DNA of 64,000 nucleotides from Xanthostigma xanthostigma (taxonomy: Eukaryota > Arthropoda > Insecta > Raphidioptera > Raphidiidae), in contig OY754471.1 in the NCBI GenBank assembly GCA_963575645.1, forward strand, positions 31,194,401 to 31,258,400. Reading direction: 5' to 3'. The stretch's first letter is position 1. Each line of letters starts with the position of its first letter. The position numbers were made by a program, and so were the translations under genes. This document shows positions 24,001 to 33,300 of this stretch, piece after piece. Under the pieces are notes generated by a model. The model made no database searches and was not told the origin of the DNA. It worked only from the letters and a program-made list of their open reading frames with translations.

Positions 24001-27000
24001 TATTTGCAAAAAATTAAAATGTACCGTTTGCATGCTAGGTTGACATATTTTCCATAAGGCTAGGTTCACACTATACAGTTTTTCCTATTCGGAATTCTTA
24101 TACGATTTTACCGTATACTGTAAAAACGTATTCAGTATTCACATTCATACGTTTTTCTTATACGGTAGAATCGAAATGCTATTGCCACTGAACCGTTTCG
24201 TTTGTTGTGCCGTACGCGGCTCATGGTTTTCAGTGACAAGACACGGCTGCAAAAATAAACGAAACTGTTTTTTTTACCGCATTCGGTTTTACCGTATAGT
24301 GTGAATACGTGTATATGTTTGCATTTGCTACTGAAAACCGCATACGAAAAACGTTTCGGTAAACCGCAAGGTGTGAACGTAGCCTAAGACTACATGTAAA
24401 AGTTTTTTTTAATTTTTAACTTTATAAATCTCCTATAGTCCAATCAATAGCTCAAAAGGGGGTGTAGAGTGCGTGAGCAGACCCCTAAGCGATTTCTTCA
24501 GAAACTTGTTCAGGGTGATTAGGGAGTAAGCATACCAAAAGTCCTGACGTTTAGGAGGTGAGCCAGAGGGAGGGGAGCACCAAGAAGGTACCACTTTTGA
24601 GATTTCAGCTTAGGACTTAAAAATTCTTATGTCAAATTAGAGCTCATAAAATTTTATACAACTTTTGTTCTATACACTTTTTTCAAATACTCAACCGTTC
24701 TTGAGCTACGCGCCCCAGAAAAGTGAAAGTTTTAGAAAAAAAACTTTTACCGCATATTTTTCATCAAACATTCCTTCATGTCATCTAAACTATTCATCTG
24801 AAAAAGAAATTTATTAAGATGGAATTGTAGAGAATAATTACCTTCAAGAATATATATACGTTAATATATTTAGTGGGTTGCGTCCATAGATTACATAGTT
24901 TTAGTTGCGTCGCAGCTGGGACCTACTTATGCCAAAACCTGCATTTGGGAAGAAAGACAAACAAACAAATATCAAAATTGACAGAGCTTAATGGGTGAAC
25001 ATTTATTGTTAATTGATGGGTCTATTTAACCAATATAGAGAGAATATATCCACCCAAAGATTCCGGCAACGTTGATATGTTAGAAAAGAAATGAAAACAA
25101 CCACTACAAATTATAAAACAAAGTCGCTGTCTGCCTCTGCCTGTTTCTCCGCTCACTTCTTCTAAACCAGGTTCCGGATTTTGAAACGGTTTTCATTAAT
25201 AGAAAGAGCGATAACCGAGGAAGGCTTGTGTATACAATTTGTAATTTTTTTTTTAAATTGTTGAACAACGTCAGTGTTTTGTCAAAGACTACACAATTAA
25301 AACAAGGTCGCCGTCTGCATATGTCTTTTTACGCTTACTTCTTCTAAAGTGCGTTCCGGATTTTGAAACGGTTTTCATCAATAGAAAGAGCGATAAACGA
25401 GGAACGTTTGTGTATATAATTTGTAAATATTTTTTTTAAATTGCTGAACTGCGACGCTGTTTTGTCAAAGACTACATCTTAGAAAATAGAGTCGCTGTCT
25501 GCATCTGTCTTTTTCTCCGCTTACTTCTTCTAAACCACGTTCCGGATTTTGAAACGGTTTTCACTAATAAAAAGAGCGATAAACGAGGAACGTTTGTGTA
25601 TATAATTTGTAAATATTTTTTTGCAAAACGGCATCCTCATTCAACATTATTTTCATCTACTGCATTTGATAATCCGCTTTAAAGTGTGGCAACACATATT
25701 ATTGTACACTTTGAAGCTTGCTGTGGGGTACACCGACAAAATAAATTAATTTTAAACAAAAGGAACTTGTAGGCTCGTCTGTTCTGAGCATTTGTTTTTT
25801 TTTTATTCATGTTTCTATTGCTTTTAACACCAAAGTTACCCCACAGCAAGCTTCAAAGTGTATGAAGAAAACGCGCATTAGCGTTATTCTTTACAGCCGA
25901 AATGGAAGAGCGCCAAAATGGGCAGAGCACGTACAGAAATATTGACAAAGCATAGACTTTTCAAATAAAAAAAAACCTCATTCAAATCGAGCGATACGTT
26001 CAAAAGTTATTGCAATTTGAAACTGGTCATCATTTTAGGTGTTGCGTTTTTTTTGCCGGTCAGTGTAGTAAGTAGGTTACTAGAATATTTTGTAGTTTTT
26101 TTTTTTAACTTATTGACGTGATAACGTCTTATAAATTGATGAAACACCGAAAAAGTGTCACGTTCCGAAATGTGTCACGTTCCGCCTGACCTTCGAGTGG
26201 AATACGTTATCACGTAAAACTATCGTCCGTAAACCGACTTTACAGACAACCATTTTTATAAGTTTTAGTTATTAAAAAAAAAAATGACAAAATATTTGCT
26301 TTGCAGAGGAGAATCAAAAGTCTTACTTCATCCGTCATCTGTACTGCGCGATATAAAACAAAACGCTCGTAGTATATCGAACGCTCACGCTGCGTGTGTA
26401 AGTGATCTACCATCAGATTGGATAGTCTTTGATGAGATGTCACGCGCCGGTCGTTTGTGCTTAGTTAAAGGAGCTACTGTTGTCACGCCATTGACCGTAT
26501 TTTTAATGGCTGGGCCTTCTCACATTGCTCCCGAATCTATTAAGAAGCATACAATTGATGATAACAATTATATGATGACAGTTCAACTCGATAAATGGAT
26601 TAAATTTGCTTGTGAGAACGAAGTACAAGCTAATGCTTTGATTGCGGCGCGCCATAAATGGTACGCTCTCATCAGAAGAAAAATGAACCAACCAAATAAT
26701 TTTAAAAATTCTCGTAATGATTCCCGCGTGTTGGATACTATTACTGCTATGTTATCAGAAGAAGAGAGCAAATATTGTTTACCTCAACCATCTGGTGTTG
26801 GACAGAAACCTATATTGCAGATGATTGACTGCGGAACAATAAGTAAACGGAAATCGACCAGCTTTAAAAGTCAAGACACTTCGAGATTTCAGCGCGACAC
26901 CCACCAAGCTGTTAGTAGTTTTTTGCAAGGAGGCGCACTGCCAAAACAATCTACTTTTTGTAATAGCAGATCTAGGGAAAGGTATTTACCTGAGCAAAAA

Positions 27001-28965
27001 TTTACAAATAATTCTTCTGTGAGTCAACAAAGAAACTTGAAATATTTCGCTAATGATTCCGAAATGTCTGGAGCACAAAAATTTTCATTAGAAAAATATT
27101 CAAGAGATGCTCAAACAAGATCAAATTCTTTAGTTTTAAATACAGATTCTCTGATGAATCCTGTTAGACTATCAGCCAATAAAAATGATTCATTTAATCC
27201 GGAAATGATTGATAAAAATTACGGACACTCAGACTGCAGTAATGTTGAACCGCAAAATAAATTAATGCAAGCTTTGAGAAATCCTTGCTCAGTGAACAAT
27301 TTCGAAAATTGCTTTTCCGCTTTGTCCGTTCAAGAGAATAATAACGCAAGACAACTTAACAACCAGTTATACGAGTTTAACTATGGTCAGGAAAATGCAA
27401 CGTACTCGGAAAATATTGCAAAGGATTTTGAAAGTAATGGAGTGACCATCTGCGACGATGGTGATGTTTTAACTGATAGGTCTCCAATAAGATATTTTGT
27501 GATTAAAGCCAATTCTTTGCACGTGCTTGATGTCAGTATCAATAAAAAGACGTGGCGATTTACTCCTCACGTTCAGGAACACTTAGTAAATAGACTAGCG
27601 GAAGGTTATGCAATTATCTTAATATTCACAGTGATGGGAAGTGGACATTTTCAGGGTATAGCGCAATTGTTGGCGGGCCCACAGAGATCTGCCAGTCAAC
27701 GAAATCAGTTTTGTCCAATTAGATGGATTAGTTGCGCGAATGTACCATTTGAACATACTCGGTTAGTACCCCATGAATCATAGGGTGAATTCGTTTTGGG
27801 CGCTTACACGCTTTCAGCGCTGTCAAGCGGTGTTTGAGTTGATGCTGTAAACGCTGATAAAGCTTGCTTATGTTTGAGCTAAAACGATCGGTACAACGCT
27901 CACAAACGCTTTTCCTCTCGAGTAAGTGCAGCAACAGCGTCAGCGTCAAATCGTGCTATTAAAACAAACATGGTATAAGCGTTTTGAGCGTTTGTTCGTG
28001 TCATGTTCAAGGCATCTTAACCTAACTTTTGTGTGCACTGAAAGCAAGTGAAACTTAAAATTATTTTTTCTTTGAAAAATGGCAAATTCATTGCCCACAT
28101 TATACTCCATTAATTTAGAAGTTGCTTAAAAAAATTCCTAAATTATTTACATCCGCCATAATGATGCCAATTGACGTTTACTCGGGCTTATCCTAAAGCA
28201 TAGATACCAAAAAGCGAACGGTATTTTAATGAGTGGCGTTAGTTCAAAAGCCAAGACGAATGTCAATAAATCGCAAACATAAGCATAAGCGCTGAAAGCG
28301 TGTAAGTGCCCAAAACGAATGCACCCATACTAAATCTGTTACAGTGAAACATTTCTACAGTGGACACTCATGAGAACGCATGTTTTAGTTGTTTAAGTTA
28401 AAAAGTAAAGACAAATACGTCAATAAAATTATATACAAAATTAAATTTAAATGGGGCCGTCCATATTTTTTTTTTTTTTATTCGTCATAGGAGAGCTCAT
28501 GCTCATACATGAAATTTATTTAAATATATGCTCGCTTTGTGAGAAAACGCAATTACTTACAGCTTTCTGTTGACAAAGATATTGTCATTGTTCCGTATGG
28601 ATATAAGTATTAACAATACGCAGTTTTTGCTCACGAGAAAATTTCAAAACTAGACAAAGTATATCAAGAGACAAAGTTGTTCCTTAAAAGTGTCCACTAA
28701 TGGCGGTTTCACTACCTATATTTACAGAAGTTTTTCAATTTATAGTACGAAAACTTATTTTTGCAGTCATTTGCTGAATAGTTACAATTCTGGCCGACGG
28801 GTATACCTTTGTAGCGACGGACAGGAATTGGAACCGGTCGTCGGTGCATCGTTATGTGAAGTGTTTACTACAATGCCTCCACAGGCCCCTCAATTGACCG
28901 AGCCTTCTTCTAGCCCACCTAAACATGGGCGGCCTATTCGCGGTTCGACTAAATACAAACATTGA
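8509..28965 (+). CDS. YTHDC2: YTHDC2-type 3'-5' RNA helicase and m6A reader (complete)
   Basis: Cytoplasmic DEAH-box helicase with a YTH domain; in mammals it binds m6A RNA, works with MEIOC and XRN1, and drives the germline switch to meiosis. Nine exons: 8509-9048, 9177-9566, 12459-12786, 12911-13779, 14493-14612, 15904-16061, 20717-21103, 26307-27761, 28767-28965. They sum to 4446 nt, an exact 1482 codons, and every junction uses GT/AG with matching phase. Domain order: R3H (about 15-80), helicase core with G186ETGSGKT, DEIH (286-289), SAT (318-320), two ankyrin repeats (about 436-506), TNVAETSITI (623-632), QRAGRAGR (670-677), HA2/OB region (710-1050), low-complexity linker, YTH (about 1325-1460). 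Human YTHDC2 is about 1430 aa with the same order. Introns of 5 kb are full of foldback elements. Fly Bgcn lacks the YTH domain, so this is the ancestral form. Confidence 0.95.
9177..9566 (+). CDS. YTHDC2: YTHDC2 exon 2: helicase motifs I to II
   Basis: 130 codons, residues 181-310. Walker A is GETGSGKTT, motif Ia is TQPRRLSAVSVAERV, and motif II is DEIHERDRFSDFLL. All catalytic residues (K192, D286, E287) are present, so ATPase activity is predicted. The 128-nt intron before it ends cactgtttcag. Confidence 0.93.
10187..10535. mobile_element. Inverted-dimer retroelement-like repeat with hammerhead-like core
   Basis: Flanked by an exact 13-bp target duplication, TTTCCTATGTTTT (10174-10186 and 10536-10548). 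The outer arms pair through CAATAAATTAAATTATCGACC and its complement. The plus strand holds CTGAAGA (10432-10438), stem GATCC/GGATC (10440-10444/10451-10455), GAAA (10456-10459) and CGTTAAT. The left half has the same block inverted near 10288-10325. Related copies are at 2777, 11880, 21814 and 35784. Variable-length target duplications point to a retroelement such as a Penelope-like element; that class is an inference. Confidence 0.6.
10799..11000 (+). mobile_element. CAGAGTTGGGCA-ended repeat fragment
   Basis: Begins CAGAGTTGGGCAGTGCTTG and continues as a run of CTTAATAAGCA reiterations. It is the counterpart of the terminus at 139. The right end is not defined. Confidence 0.35.
11110..12145. 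repeat. Foldback of about 1 kb with a later insertion
   Basis: Left-arm words AAACTGCTCATTATTTGA, GGGATATAATAA, CCCTTGGGG and GAGATATAA reappear inverted on the right as TTATTATATCCC, CCCCAAGGG and TCATTTGAACGGG variants. A smaller inner hairpin uses CTACCCCCT/AGGGGGTAG (about 11300/11440). A fragment of the 10187 family is inserted at about 11880-12000. Confidence 0.5.
12459..12786 (+). CDS. YTHDC2: YTHDC2 exon 3: helicase motif III
   Basis: Starts QLKIILMSATMDTRLFVDYF, giving the S-A-T motif that couples ATP hydrolysis to unwinding. It continues with PGRQYPVTEYFLEDVL, the usual link to the second RecA domain. It ends in phase 1 after MDQYIT. Acceptor ttattttag. Confidence 0.92.
12911..13779 (+). 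CDS. YTHDC2: YTHDC2 exon 4: ankyrin insert and second RecA domain
   Basis: Two ankyrin repeats (TGVTCLIAAAAHGN... and NGMTALDWSIKHGYTEITEL) sit between the RecA lobes, the YTHDC2-specific insertion that in mammals binds XRN1. Then come FLPGYDDI (568-575), TNVAETSITI (623-632) and QRAGRAGR (670-677), motifs IV to VI. It ends at RMPLH in phase 0. Confidence 0.94.
13780..14492. other. YTHDC2 intron 4
   Basis: 713 nt of mostly AT-rich sequence. I see no repeat structure or coding signal I can support. Confidence 0.4.
14493..14612 (+). CDS. YTHDC2: YTHDC2 exon 5: winged-helix/HA2 start
   Basis: 40 codons in phase 0: ELCLQTKLLAPSDISIDKFL then EPPSALVTRNAIQSLK. This is the DEAH-helicase winged-helix segment (typical phrase L-x-A-x-x-P-P-x-x-x-x-x-x-A-x-x-x-L). 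Donor aag|gtaagt. Confidence 0.9.
15178..15249 (-). pseudogene. tRNA-like sequence in foldback left arm
   Basis: Mirror of 15415-15486: 7-bp acceptor stem GTCACTG/TGGTGAC, D arm GAGT..AACTC, anticodon arm TCCGC/GTGGA and T arm TCGGG/CCCGA. The loop CGCGATA lacks the invariant U33, so it is not expected to be a working tRNA. Confidence 0.55.
15415..15486 (+). pseudogene. tRNA-like sequence in foldback right arm
   Basis: 72 nt that fold as a complete cloverleaf with GGTTCGTATCCC as a box-B-like T arm. Position 33 of the anticodon loop is G, and box A is weak. It resembles the tRNA-derived head of a SINE. Confidence 0.55.
15904..16061 (+). CDS. YTHDC2: YTHDC2 exon 6: HA2 domain
   Basis: TLGALDSDEQLTPLGHHLVE then PHLAKILLYGILLKCIDPVL, the canonical DEAH HA2 ratchet segment. 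It ends CCLSYR, with the arginine codon split in phase 2. Confidence 0.92.
16795..17260 (+). repeat. Dispersed insect repeat, CATTCCAAC...GGCGCATGCGC family
   Basis: Shared words: ACCATTCCAACCCACAAGTG, CATATTTTTGGAAAA, TGTGCGTCTGTT, GGATGAGCGGAT, GGCGCATGCGCAGAAGAG. Other copies: about 9644-9905, 17735-18000 and 52125-52665 (inverted). It has no coding capacity. The class is unknown. Confidence 0.55.
17735..18000 (+). repeat. Dispersed repeat, same family, second copy
   Basis: Starts TTCCAACACCATAAGTGGGG and follows the 16795 copy through GGATGAGCAGAT to GGCGCATGC, about 70-80% similar by eye. Confidence 0.5.
18272..18572. mobile_element. 301-bp foldback MITE
   Basis: Ends TTACTGCCACCCCAGTTAAG and CTTAACAGGGGTGGCAGTAA; pairing continues for about 100 nt per arm through CGTTTGAAATTATTAAAT and TTTTAAAATTAAGTTC. 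Confidence 0.7.
18590..19030. repeat. GTCGGTTTACGGACGATAG repeat, copy 1
   Basis: One end reads GTAAAGTCGGTTTACGGACG and the other GACGTTATCACGTCAA; both halves contain ACGTGATAACGT. Copies occur at 22712-23030 and, inverted and shortened, at 26113-26253. It carries a CCGCCATATTGGATTTAGAG module like the 120-bp tandem array at 23031. Confidence 0.5.
19295..19683. mobile_element. 389-bp foldback MITE
   Basis: Arms GAAAACTTGTACCCCCATAA and TTATGGGGGTACAAGTTTTC, extended by ATTTTGACAAAAATCC and AAACACGTCGA. It is directly adjacent to the preceding element. Confidence 0.6.
19855..20368 (+). mobile_element. Degenerate pogo/Tigger-type Tc1-mariner element
   Basis: Terminal inverted repeats CAGTAGAGACGCG and CGCGTCTCTACTG are flanked by TA on both sides. 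At 20150 an ATG opens MAPHKRSHVTLSLQVKNEIL, stops at 20216 (TGA), and continues in frame as KKGASNKQLAAKYEHF. This matches the psq/CENP-B-type helix-turn-helix start of pogo-like transposases. At 514 bp it is an internally deleted relic. Confidence 0.75.
20717..21103 (+). CDS. YTHDC2: YTHDC2 exon 7: OB-fold region
   Basis: Opens (R)DPFVLPSQASQRRAA, the conserved S-Y-R-D-P-F-x-x-P junction of DEAH helicases, then SYSDHMVLLRVFQEWQACHK. It ends HAKQLQT plus two bases at a tca|gtaagt donor. The following residues are completed in exon 8. Confidence 0.93.
21343..22383. mobile_element. Middle palindrome, CAGTGTGTCCCCGG-ended
   Basis: Ends ATACAGTGTGTCCCCGGATT and AATCCGGGGACACACTGTAT, with arms of about 300 nt (TCAAGTAGGCCTTTA, CCTCTTTTCGTTTC, AATGATCGGCCTACTTTGAT). 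The innermost repeat is inserted at its loop. Confidence 0.75.
21814..22071. mobile_element. Inner inverted-dimer repeat of the 10187 family
   Basis: Flanked by an exact 14-bp duplication, AATAAATATTTTTC (21800-21813, 22072-22085). It starts AAATCTTTGATTAACGTCTG; the arms pair through AATAAAATTGTCGACCAATT. The TATATTTATATTGATTTG block is duplicated in the centre. No hammerhead-like core is present in this copy. Confidence 0.7.
22712..23030. repeat. GTCGGTTTACGGACGATAG repeat, copy 2
   Basis: Begins GTAAAGTCGGTTTACGGACG like the 18590 copy, is interrupted near 22775-22920 by unrelated AT-rich sequence, then resumes with ACTGCGCTCTCGCTTGCACG and GACGTTATTACGTCAA. Confidence 0.5.
23031..23440 (+). 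repeat. 120-bp tandem repeat, about 3.3 copies
   Basis: Units start at 23031, 23151, 23271 and 23391 (exact 120-nt period). Each reads TTAGTCCGCCATCTTTAGAA, then CATATTGGATTTA, CGAGTTATTCTCAGC and CATTTGATACCCATATTG. Because 120 is a multiple of three, a frame stays open across it; I do not regard that as a gene. Confidence 0.85.
24057..24386. mobile_element. AGGCTAGGTTCACAC-ended MITE
   Basis: Termini AGGCTAGGTTCACAC and GTGTGAACGTAGCCT, with internal inverted words CCGTATACTGT/CCGTATAGTG and ACGGTAGAATCG. 330 bp, non-coding. Confidence 0.6.
25110..25640 (+). repeat. About 184-bp tandem repeat, three copies
   Basis: The phrase GTTCCGGATTTTGAAACGG recurs at about 25170, 25353 and 25538, with AGAGCGATAAACGAGGAACG and TTTTGTCAAAGACTACA following each time. 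Periods are 182 and 186 nt. Confidence 0.75.
25702..25863. repeat. Short foldback
   Basis: TACACTTTGAAGCTTGCTGT at 25702 and its inverted match ending at 25863, each with GGGGTA/TACCCC. Stem about 28 bp, loop about 100 nt. Confidence 0.55.
26113..26253 (-). repeat. GTCGGTTTACGGACGATAG repeat, short inverted copy
   Basis: A minus-strand 141-nt version of the 18590 repeat with both ends preserved and the middle reduced to two CGGAACGTGACAC words. It lies 54 nt before YTHDC2 exon 8, close to the branch point. Confidence 0.55.
26307..27761 (+). CDS. YTHDC2: YTHDC2 exon 8: OB end, linker and YTH core
   Basis: Begins GESKVLLHPSSVLRD, matching the OB-fold end of human YTHDC2, then LPSDWIVFDEMSRAGRLCLV and GATVVTPLTVFLMAGP. 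After QPSGVGQKPIL comes a long Ser/Asn-rich linker (about residues 1000-1320). The YTH domain starts PIRYFVIKANSLHVLDVS, with W1347 in KKTWRFTP, MGSGHFQGIAQL, and W1404 in PIRWIS. It ends FEHT plus two bases. Confidence 0.94.
27762..28766. other. YTHDC2 intron 8
   Basis: 1005 nt. More than half is a MITE (27783-28326) starting 21 nt after the donor. The remainder is AT-rich with a poly-T run at 28471-28480. Confidence 0.5.
27783..28326. mobile_element. 544-bp MITE with GGGTGMATTCGTTTTGGGC ends
   Basis: Left end GGGTGAATTCGTTTTGGGCG then CTTACACGCTTTCAGCGCT; right end AGCGCTGAAAGCGTGTAAG then TGCCCAAAACGAATGCACCC. The interior has AGCGTTTTGAGCGTTTGTTC and related words. No target duplication is certain. 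Confidence 0.65.
28767..28965 (+). CDS. YTHDC2: YTHDC2 exon 9: YTH C-terminus
   Basis: Completes the YTH domain as (R)HLLNSYNSGRRVYLCSDGQE then LEPVVGASLCEVF. The D-G-Q-E-L-E-P signature is exact. A 28-residue Pro/Ser-rich tail ends KYKH. Acceptor atttttgcag. Confidence 0.94.
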
Positions 28966-29147
28966 GTCATTTTCGTTTTTTTTTTTTTATGTTAAACAGT
29001 ATATTATAAGTTTTATTTTATTTTACAGAAGGTAATATTGTTTTTAACATTTTTTAAAATAGTACGAATAATGTGTCCTTTGAAAATTATTTATAATTAT
29101 CAATTTTGAAATGATCAGATATCTGTTCAGTTGATTTTCTATAATGC

Positions 29148-29153
29148 AATAAA
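29148..29153 (+). terminator. Candidate YTHDC2 polyadenylation signal
   Basis: First AATAAA after the stop codon, 183 nt downstream, followed by T-rich sequence. The downstream GU-rich element is not obvious. Confidence 0.35.
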
Positions 29154-29450
29154 TTTCGCATCAATCACTTATTTGACTGCTGTTAGCAGAAGTAGCATTT
29201 GTCGCGTGTATCAAACACACTGAACAAATTATGTTGATATGTCATTGAAATTGAACTAGCCAATTAAAACACTTTCTCAATGATATTCAATCAGTTGAGA
29301 ACACTAAATAAACTTTTAAGTAATTTCAACTATATGAGCAAACGTGTCTCACTATTTTCATTGTTGAATTTGAAATTTCACTAAAAATAAAGTTTTCTAT
29401 TTTTTTTTATATCTAGTATCTTTACGTGGACAAAACAGTTTTGAAATAAA

Positions 29451-29588
29451 GGTTGTTCAAGTATTATGTCAGTAAGTTTAGGGGACAAGGAAAGAGTTGT
29501 AAAAAAATCTCATTCCTTATTTTATCTTACAGAGGGATGGGATGGGTCCAGAATCAATGTAAATAGCTCACGCAGTAATTGAACAACC
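29451..29588. mobile_element. GGTTGTTCAAGTATT-ended MITE
   Basis: Termini GGTTGTTCAAGTATTATGTC and GCAGTAATTGAACAACC. 138 bp. MITEs ending in GGTTGTTCAA are familiar from insects. Confidence 0.55.
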
Positions 29589-30269
29589 CTATATATAAAC
29601 TAAATAGAAGAGAAAACAACTATATACAGTGACGTAAAAAGTTTAGTTTGTTCAGACAAATAGACGCTGATGACCTCAGCTGTTGAGCGTCTATTATTCA
29701 CAATCTCTCTCTCGTTCAGACAACCCGTTACAGATACCTACAAGTATTTCGTATTGTCAATTCTATTCTCTTCAAATGTTGTGACATGCTCAATTTCTAA
29801 TCGATATTAAAAATGATTTTCTGTCATTAAATTCAAATTTAATTATTTTCATTTGATTTTTTAAGTGTATTGCAATATATATTTTTTATTGGCGTTTTTT
29901 TTTTTATATATATAAAGTCATTATTCTACATTGGTTTATTGCTTTTCAAATCAAAATAATTTAATGTGATGGAATAGAAAAAGTAAAATAAAAATTTATA
30001 TTTCAGGAATTCAAACAGGTCAGCAAATGAACTTAATAGTTTATAAAATCACTGGAACCAAACTGATTATTATGTATCAGACATTAGTATGAGTACTTGT
30101 ATCTGTTAATTGGTGCTTATGTCACCTTCATCGTGTACTACTTCAATTTTTACATATTTCAGAACTATTTAATAAACTTTTTAATAACTTCACTTGTTAG
30201 TGTATCTGATCGGCTTGAAACATATTCAATGACAATATAATTTTATTTTGATGATCTTATTTGAATAAC

Positions 30270-30347
30270 CAGGTCCGTCGTCGTTGAAATTTCCGTATTG
30301 AGCTCGTCATTATTACCAGCAACGATTCGTCACTCTCGCCACGCGAA
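30270..30347 (+). promoter_or_regulatory. CpG-containing leader of the small gene
   Basis: In otherwise AT-rich DNA, 30272-30347 has GTCCGTCGTCGTTG, GCTCGTCATT and CGATTCGTCACTCTCGCCAC immediately before ATG 30348. The local CpG density suits a 5' UTR or initiation region. No TATA box seen. Confidence 0.3.
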
Positions 30348-33300
30348 ATGTCTCTGGTAAAACGTAAAAATACAAGGTATAAAAACAAATGAGAATTTAA
30401 TTGTTTTTATACATTTTCAAAATCTGCAATATAATTTTTTACATGCGCAGTGACACTATTTATAACGCATTTGACGGACTTACGAAATATATTTGTCAAT
30501 CAGAAATCTGCAAGTGCCCAAACCAACCTCAATGATCTTTCAATGCCTTGTTGAGCCTAAAGATAGAAGCGTTTAAGATAAACGAGATAAACCTTAAAGA
30601 AAATATTAGTGATTGTGCGAAGAGAAATAATTTTTAAAGCGAGGGAGTTTATTCATTTCCTTTTTTTTAAAATAAATTAACAATTACATGTAATTATTTA
30701 ATATAAATGATAGATCAAAATTTTCGTATTTGGATTAGCGTATGACCATTTGATAATGTCTTCTTACTGCCTCATTTATATAGGTGTTCTCAACATTATT
30801 GAAACTTCCATGATCACAGTCCATCATTATACCGGGTGAGGCAAAAGTCCCTGAACGGTTGAATATCTCGCATACTACGCATCATATCAAAAAAAAAAAA
30901 AATACGTGTCAAATATTTTTCGCAAAACTATTTTTTGATACCACACATGACTCCCCACCCGGCACCCAGTTGGTGGGGGGAGGGGCAACTTTAAAATTTT
31001 AAATAGGAACCCCTATTTTTTATTGCAGATTCGGATTCTACGGGAATAATTACATCAATTTTACTTCGATCGTTTTTTTCGATTCGCGACCGATATCGCG
31101 GTAATCGCGAAAAACTTAAAAAATCAATCCAATTTCGCAATAATGGATGACATTCCATTCACAATTTCGAAGTTTCCCCTCCCTCCACACACTGGTTTGG
31201 GGGTGGGGGGTCATGTGTGGTATCAAAAAAAAGTTTTGCGAAAAATATTTGATACGTATTTTTTTGTTTTTCGATTTTATGCGTAATATGCAAAATATCC
31301 GACTTTTCCGGAAATTATTGATTTTTTAAGTTTTTCGCGATTACCGCGACATCGGTCGCGAATCGAAAAAAACGATCGAAGTAAAATTGATGTAATTTTT
31401 CCCGTAGAATCCGAATCTGCAATAAAAAATAGGGGTTCCTATTTAAAATTTTAAAGTTGCCCCTCCCCCCACCAACTGGGTGCGGGGTGGGGAGTCATGT
31501 GTGGTATCAAAATATAGTTTTGCGAAAAATATTTGACACGTATTTTTTTTTTTTTTATATGATGCGTAGTATGCGAGATATTCAACCGTTCCGGGACTTT
31601 TGCCTCACCCGGTATGATACTACAATTTATAAGATTTGGCACTAAATCCTATTGGGAAAAAAATTCTGTACTCAATACTTGAATGCCATTTAAGAAACCA
31701 GTATCGAGTCAAGTCAGCTTTATATTAATAAAAAAAAATTACCTGTCAAAATTTATAGAAATAAATTCATGAAGTCAAGCTATAAACAAAATTGTATTAG
31801 TTATCTGTTCAACATGTTTGAATGTTGCAAATATTTACTTAGTTCGTTTAACAAAACGATCACCTATATGTGATAAAAACTTAAATGAATAGTATTAATT
31901 AGATCTACTATTATAATACGGAACTTGTTATCGCTGTCCACTGTTATTGTTCAGTTAATATTGTTATATTTTAATTTGTTTTGTTTCTATTGATAGAAAT
32001 GCCAAATGTGTATTTGATTTTATATGAAGTATTATTAATGACATTTATTTAATAATAACAGTGAATTTAGTTAAATATCTGCATAGAGCTATTAAATTAA
32101 ATTTAAATTTTATTATTCCGTAGATACACGTACACGCATTAACTTATACAACTGGACTAAACAATCGACCGGAAAATGTGTCCACTTGAAGAAAAGAACA
32201 GCATGAACATGTGGCCAATATTTATATACTCACGCAGTATTGTAGTTTGAATTGTATAATACAGATCTCTAAGGTCGCACGCACGTTCTATCTTTCTCAT
32301 TCAACACACCTTTGAAAATCGGCAAAAATACGGTTTGCTCAGTCCAGTTGTATAGATCTATGAATATACACATACAGGTATTCCGAAAGTGTGCTGCCAA
32401 ACTTATAATTGGATCCATTTAGAGATCGAAATAATATGATAAGTTCCTATAAAATAAATCGTTCGACAAGGACCCTAGAGTTATATTGAAAAATAAAAAA
32501 AAAATGAGTCACCAATACTTTTGAGAGATGTGTAAACATTCAAATTCATATACGATGACAGCTACGTATAACCTAAGAAAATATAACCGGCTGATCCAAT
32601 AGAGTCCGTAGAACTAATTGAACTGCCCGCCACAAACGTCAATTCTGTGACATTTCCCCGAGTCTAATTTGGGGGGGCCAGTTGAGATGGTATAATCATT
32701 TACACATTAAAAAAAACTGTTCTTTTCCTAGATATAGATAACTTGCGGGCCATATTATGCTGCAATAGATTAAAATGTTTAATCTGAGATTGGCTGTAAA
32801 AACTTAACGCTAAAGTGCTATACGTGTTTCAATTTAACAGTAAATGTGTTACAAGAGCAGGAAAATGGCTATTGCGAATGACAATGGCGTTTGCTCACCA
32901 GAGTGTAGCGAGGACGAGAATCAACTGATTCGCAATCGCCAATTTTCGGCCCTTGCAACACATTTTATGTCATTGACATAAAAAGGCCAACTTTCAAACT
33001 CGAAAATAAATATGTAATGACACTCTTATACCGGGTTTTTCACAAGTCCCGGAACAGCTTAATATTTATTATTGGGTAAGCCGGACTAAAAATGTTTAAA
33101 TGTTTTTTTTAATAATTTTTTCCTATCGAATGGCAAAAAATTAAATTTTGGGCACGGGGAACCTTAAAGTGTCCCGTAGGGCTCAACTATGAAATTTTAA
33201 ATGGGAACCATACTTTTTTATTGCATGTCTGAATTCTGCGGAAAGTTTTACATACGGATACGTCTTAATATTTTTTTAATCCTCGGGTCCTTTGTAGACT

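Larger units (their letters stand above)
21104..26306. other. YTHDC2 intron 7, repeat-filled
   Basis: 5.2 kb with triple concentric palindromes (21131-22577), a G-run at 22630-22646, a 120-bp tandem array, a MITE (24057-24386), a 184-bp tandem array and small foldbacks. 23470-24050 is simple AT-rich DNA. Confidence 0.5.
28966..30347. other. YTHDC2 3' region and intergenic spacer
   Basis: The likely YTHDC2 3' UTR runs to the first AATAAA at 29148-29153. A small MITE is at 29451-29588. The rest is AT-rich; 29640-30260 shows nothing else I can support. Confidence 0.4.

Noticed and set aside
32865..32981. 38-codon frame starting MAIANDNGVCSPEC
   Set aside because: It has a decent composition but no splice partner, family or leader; a chance frame is equally likely.
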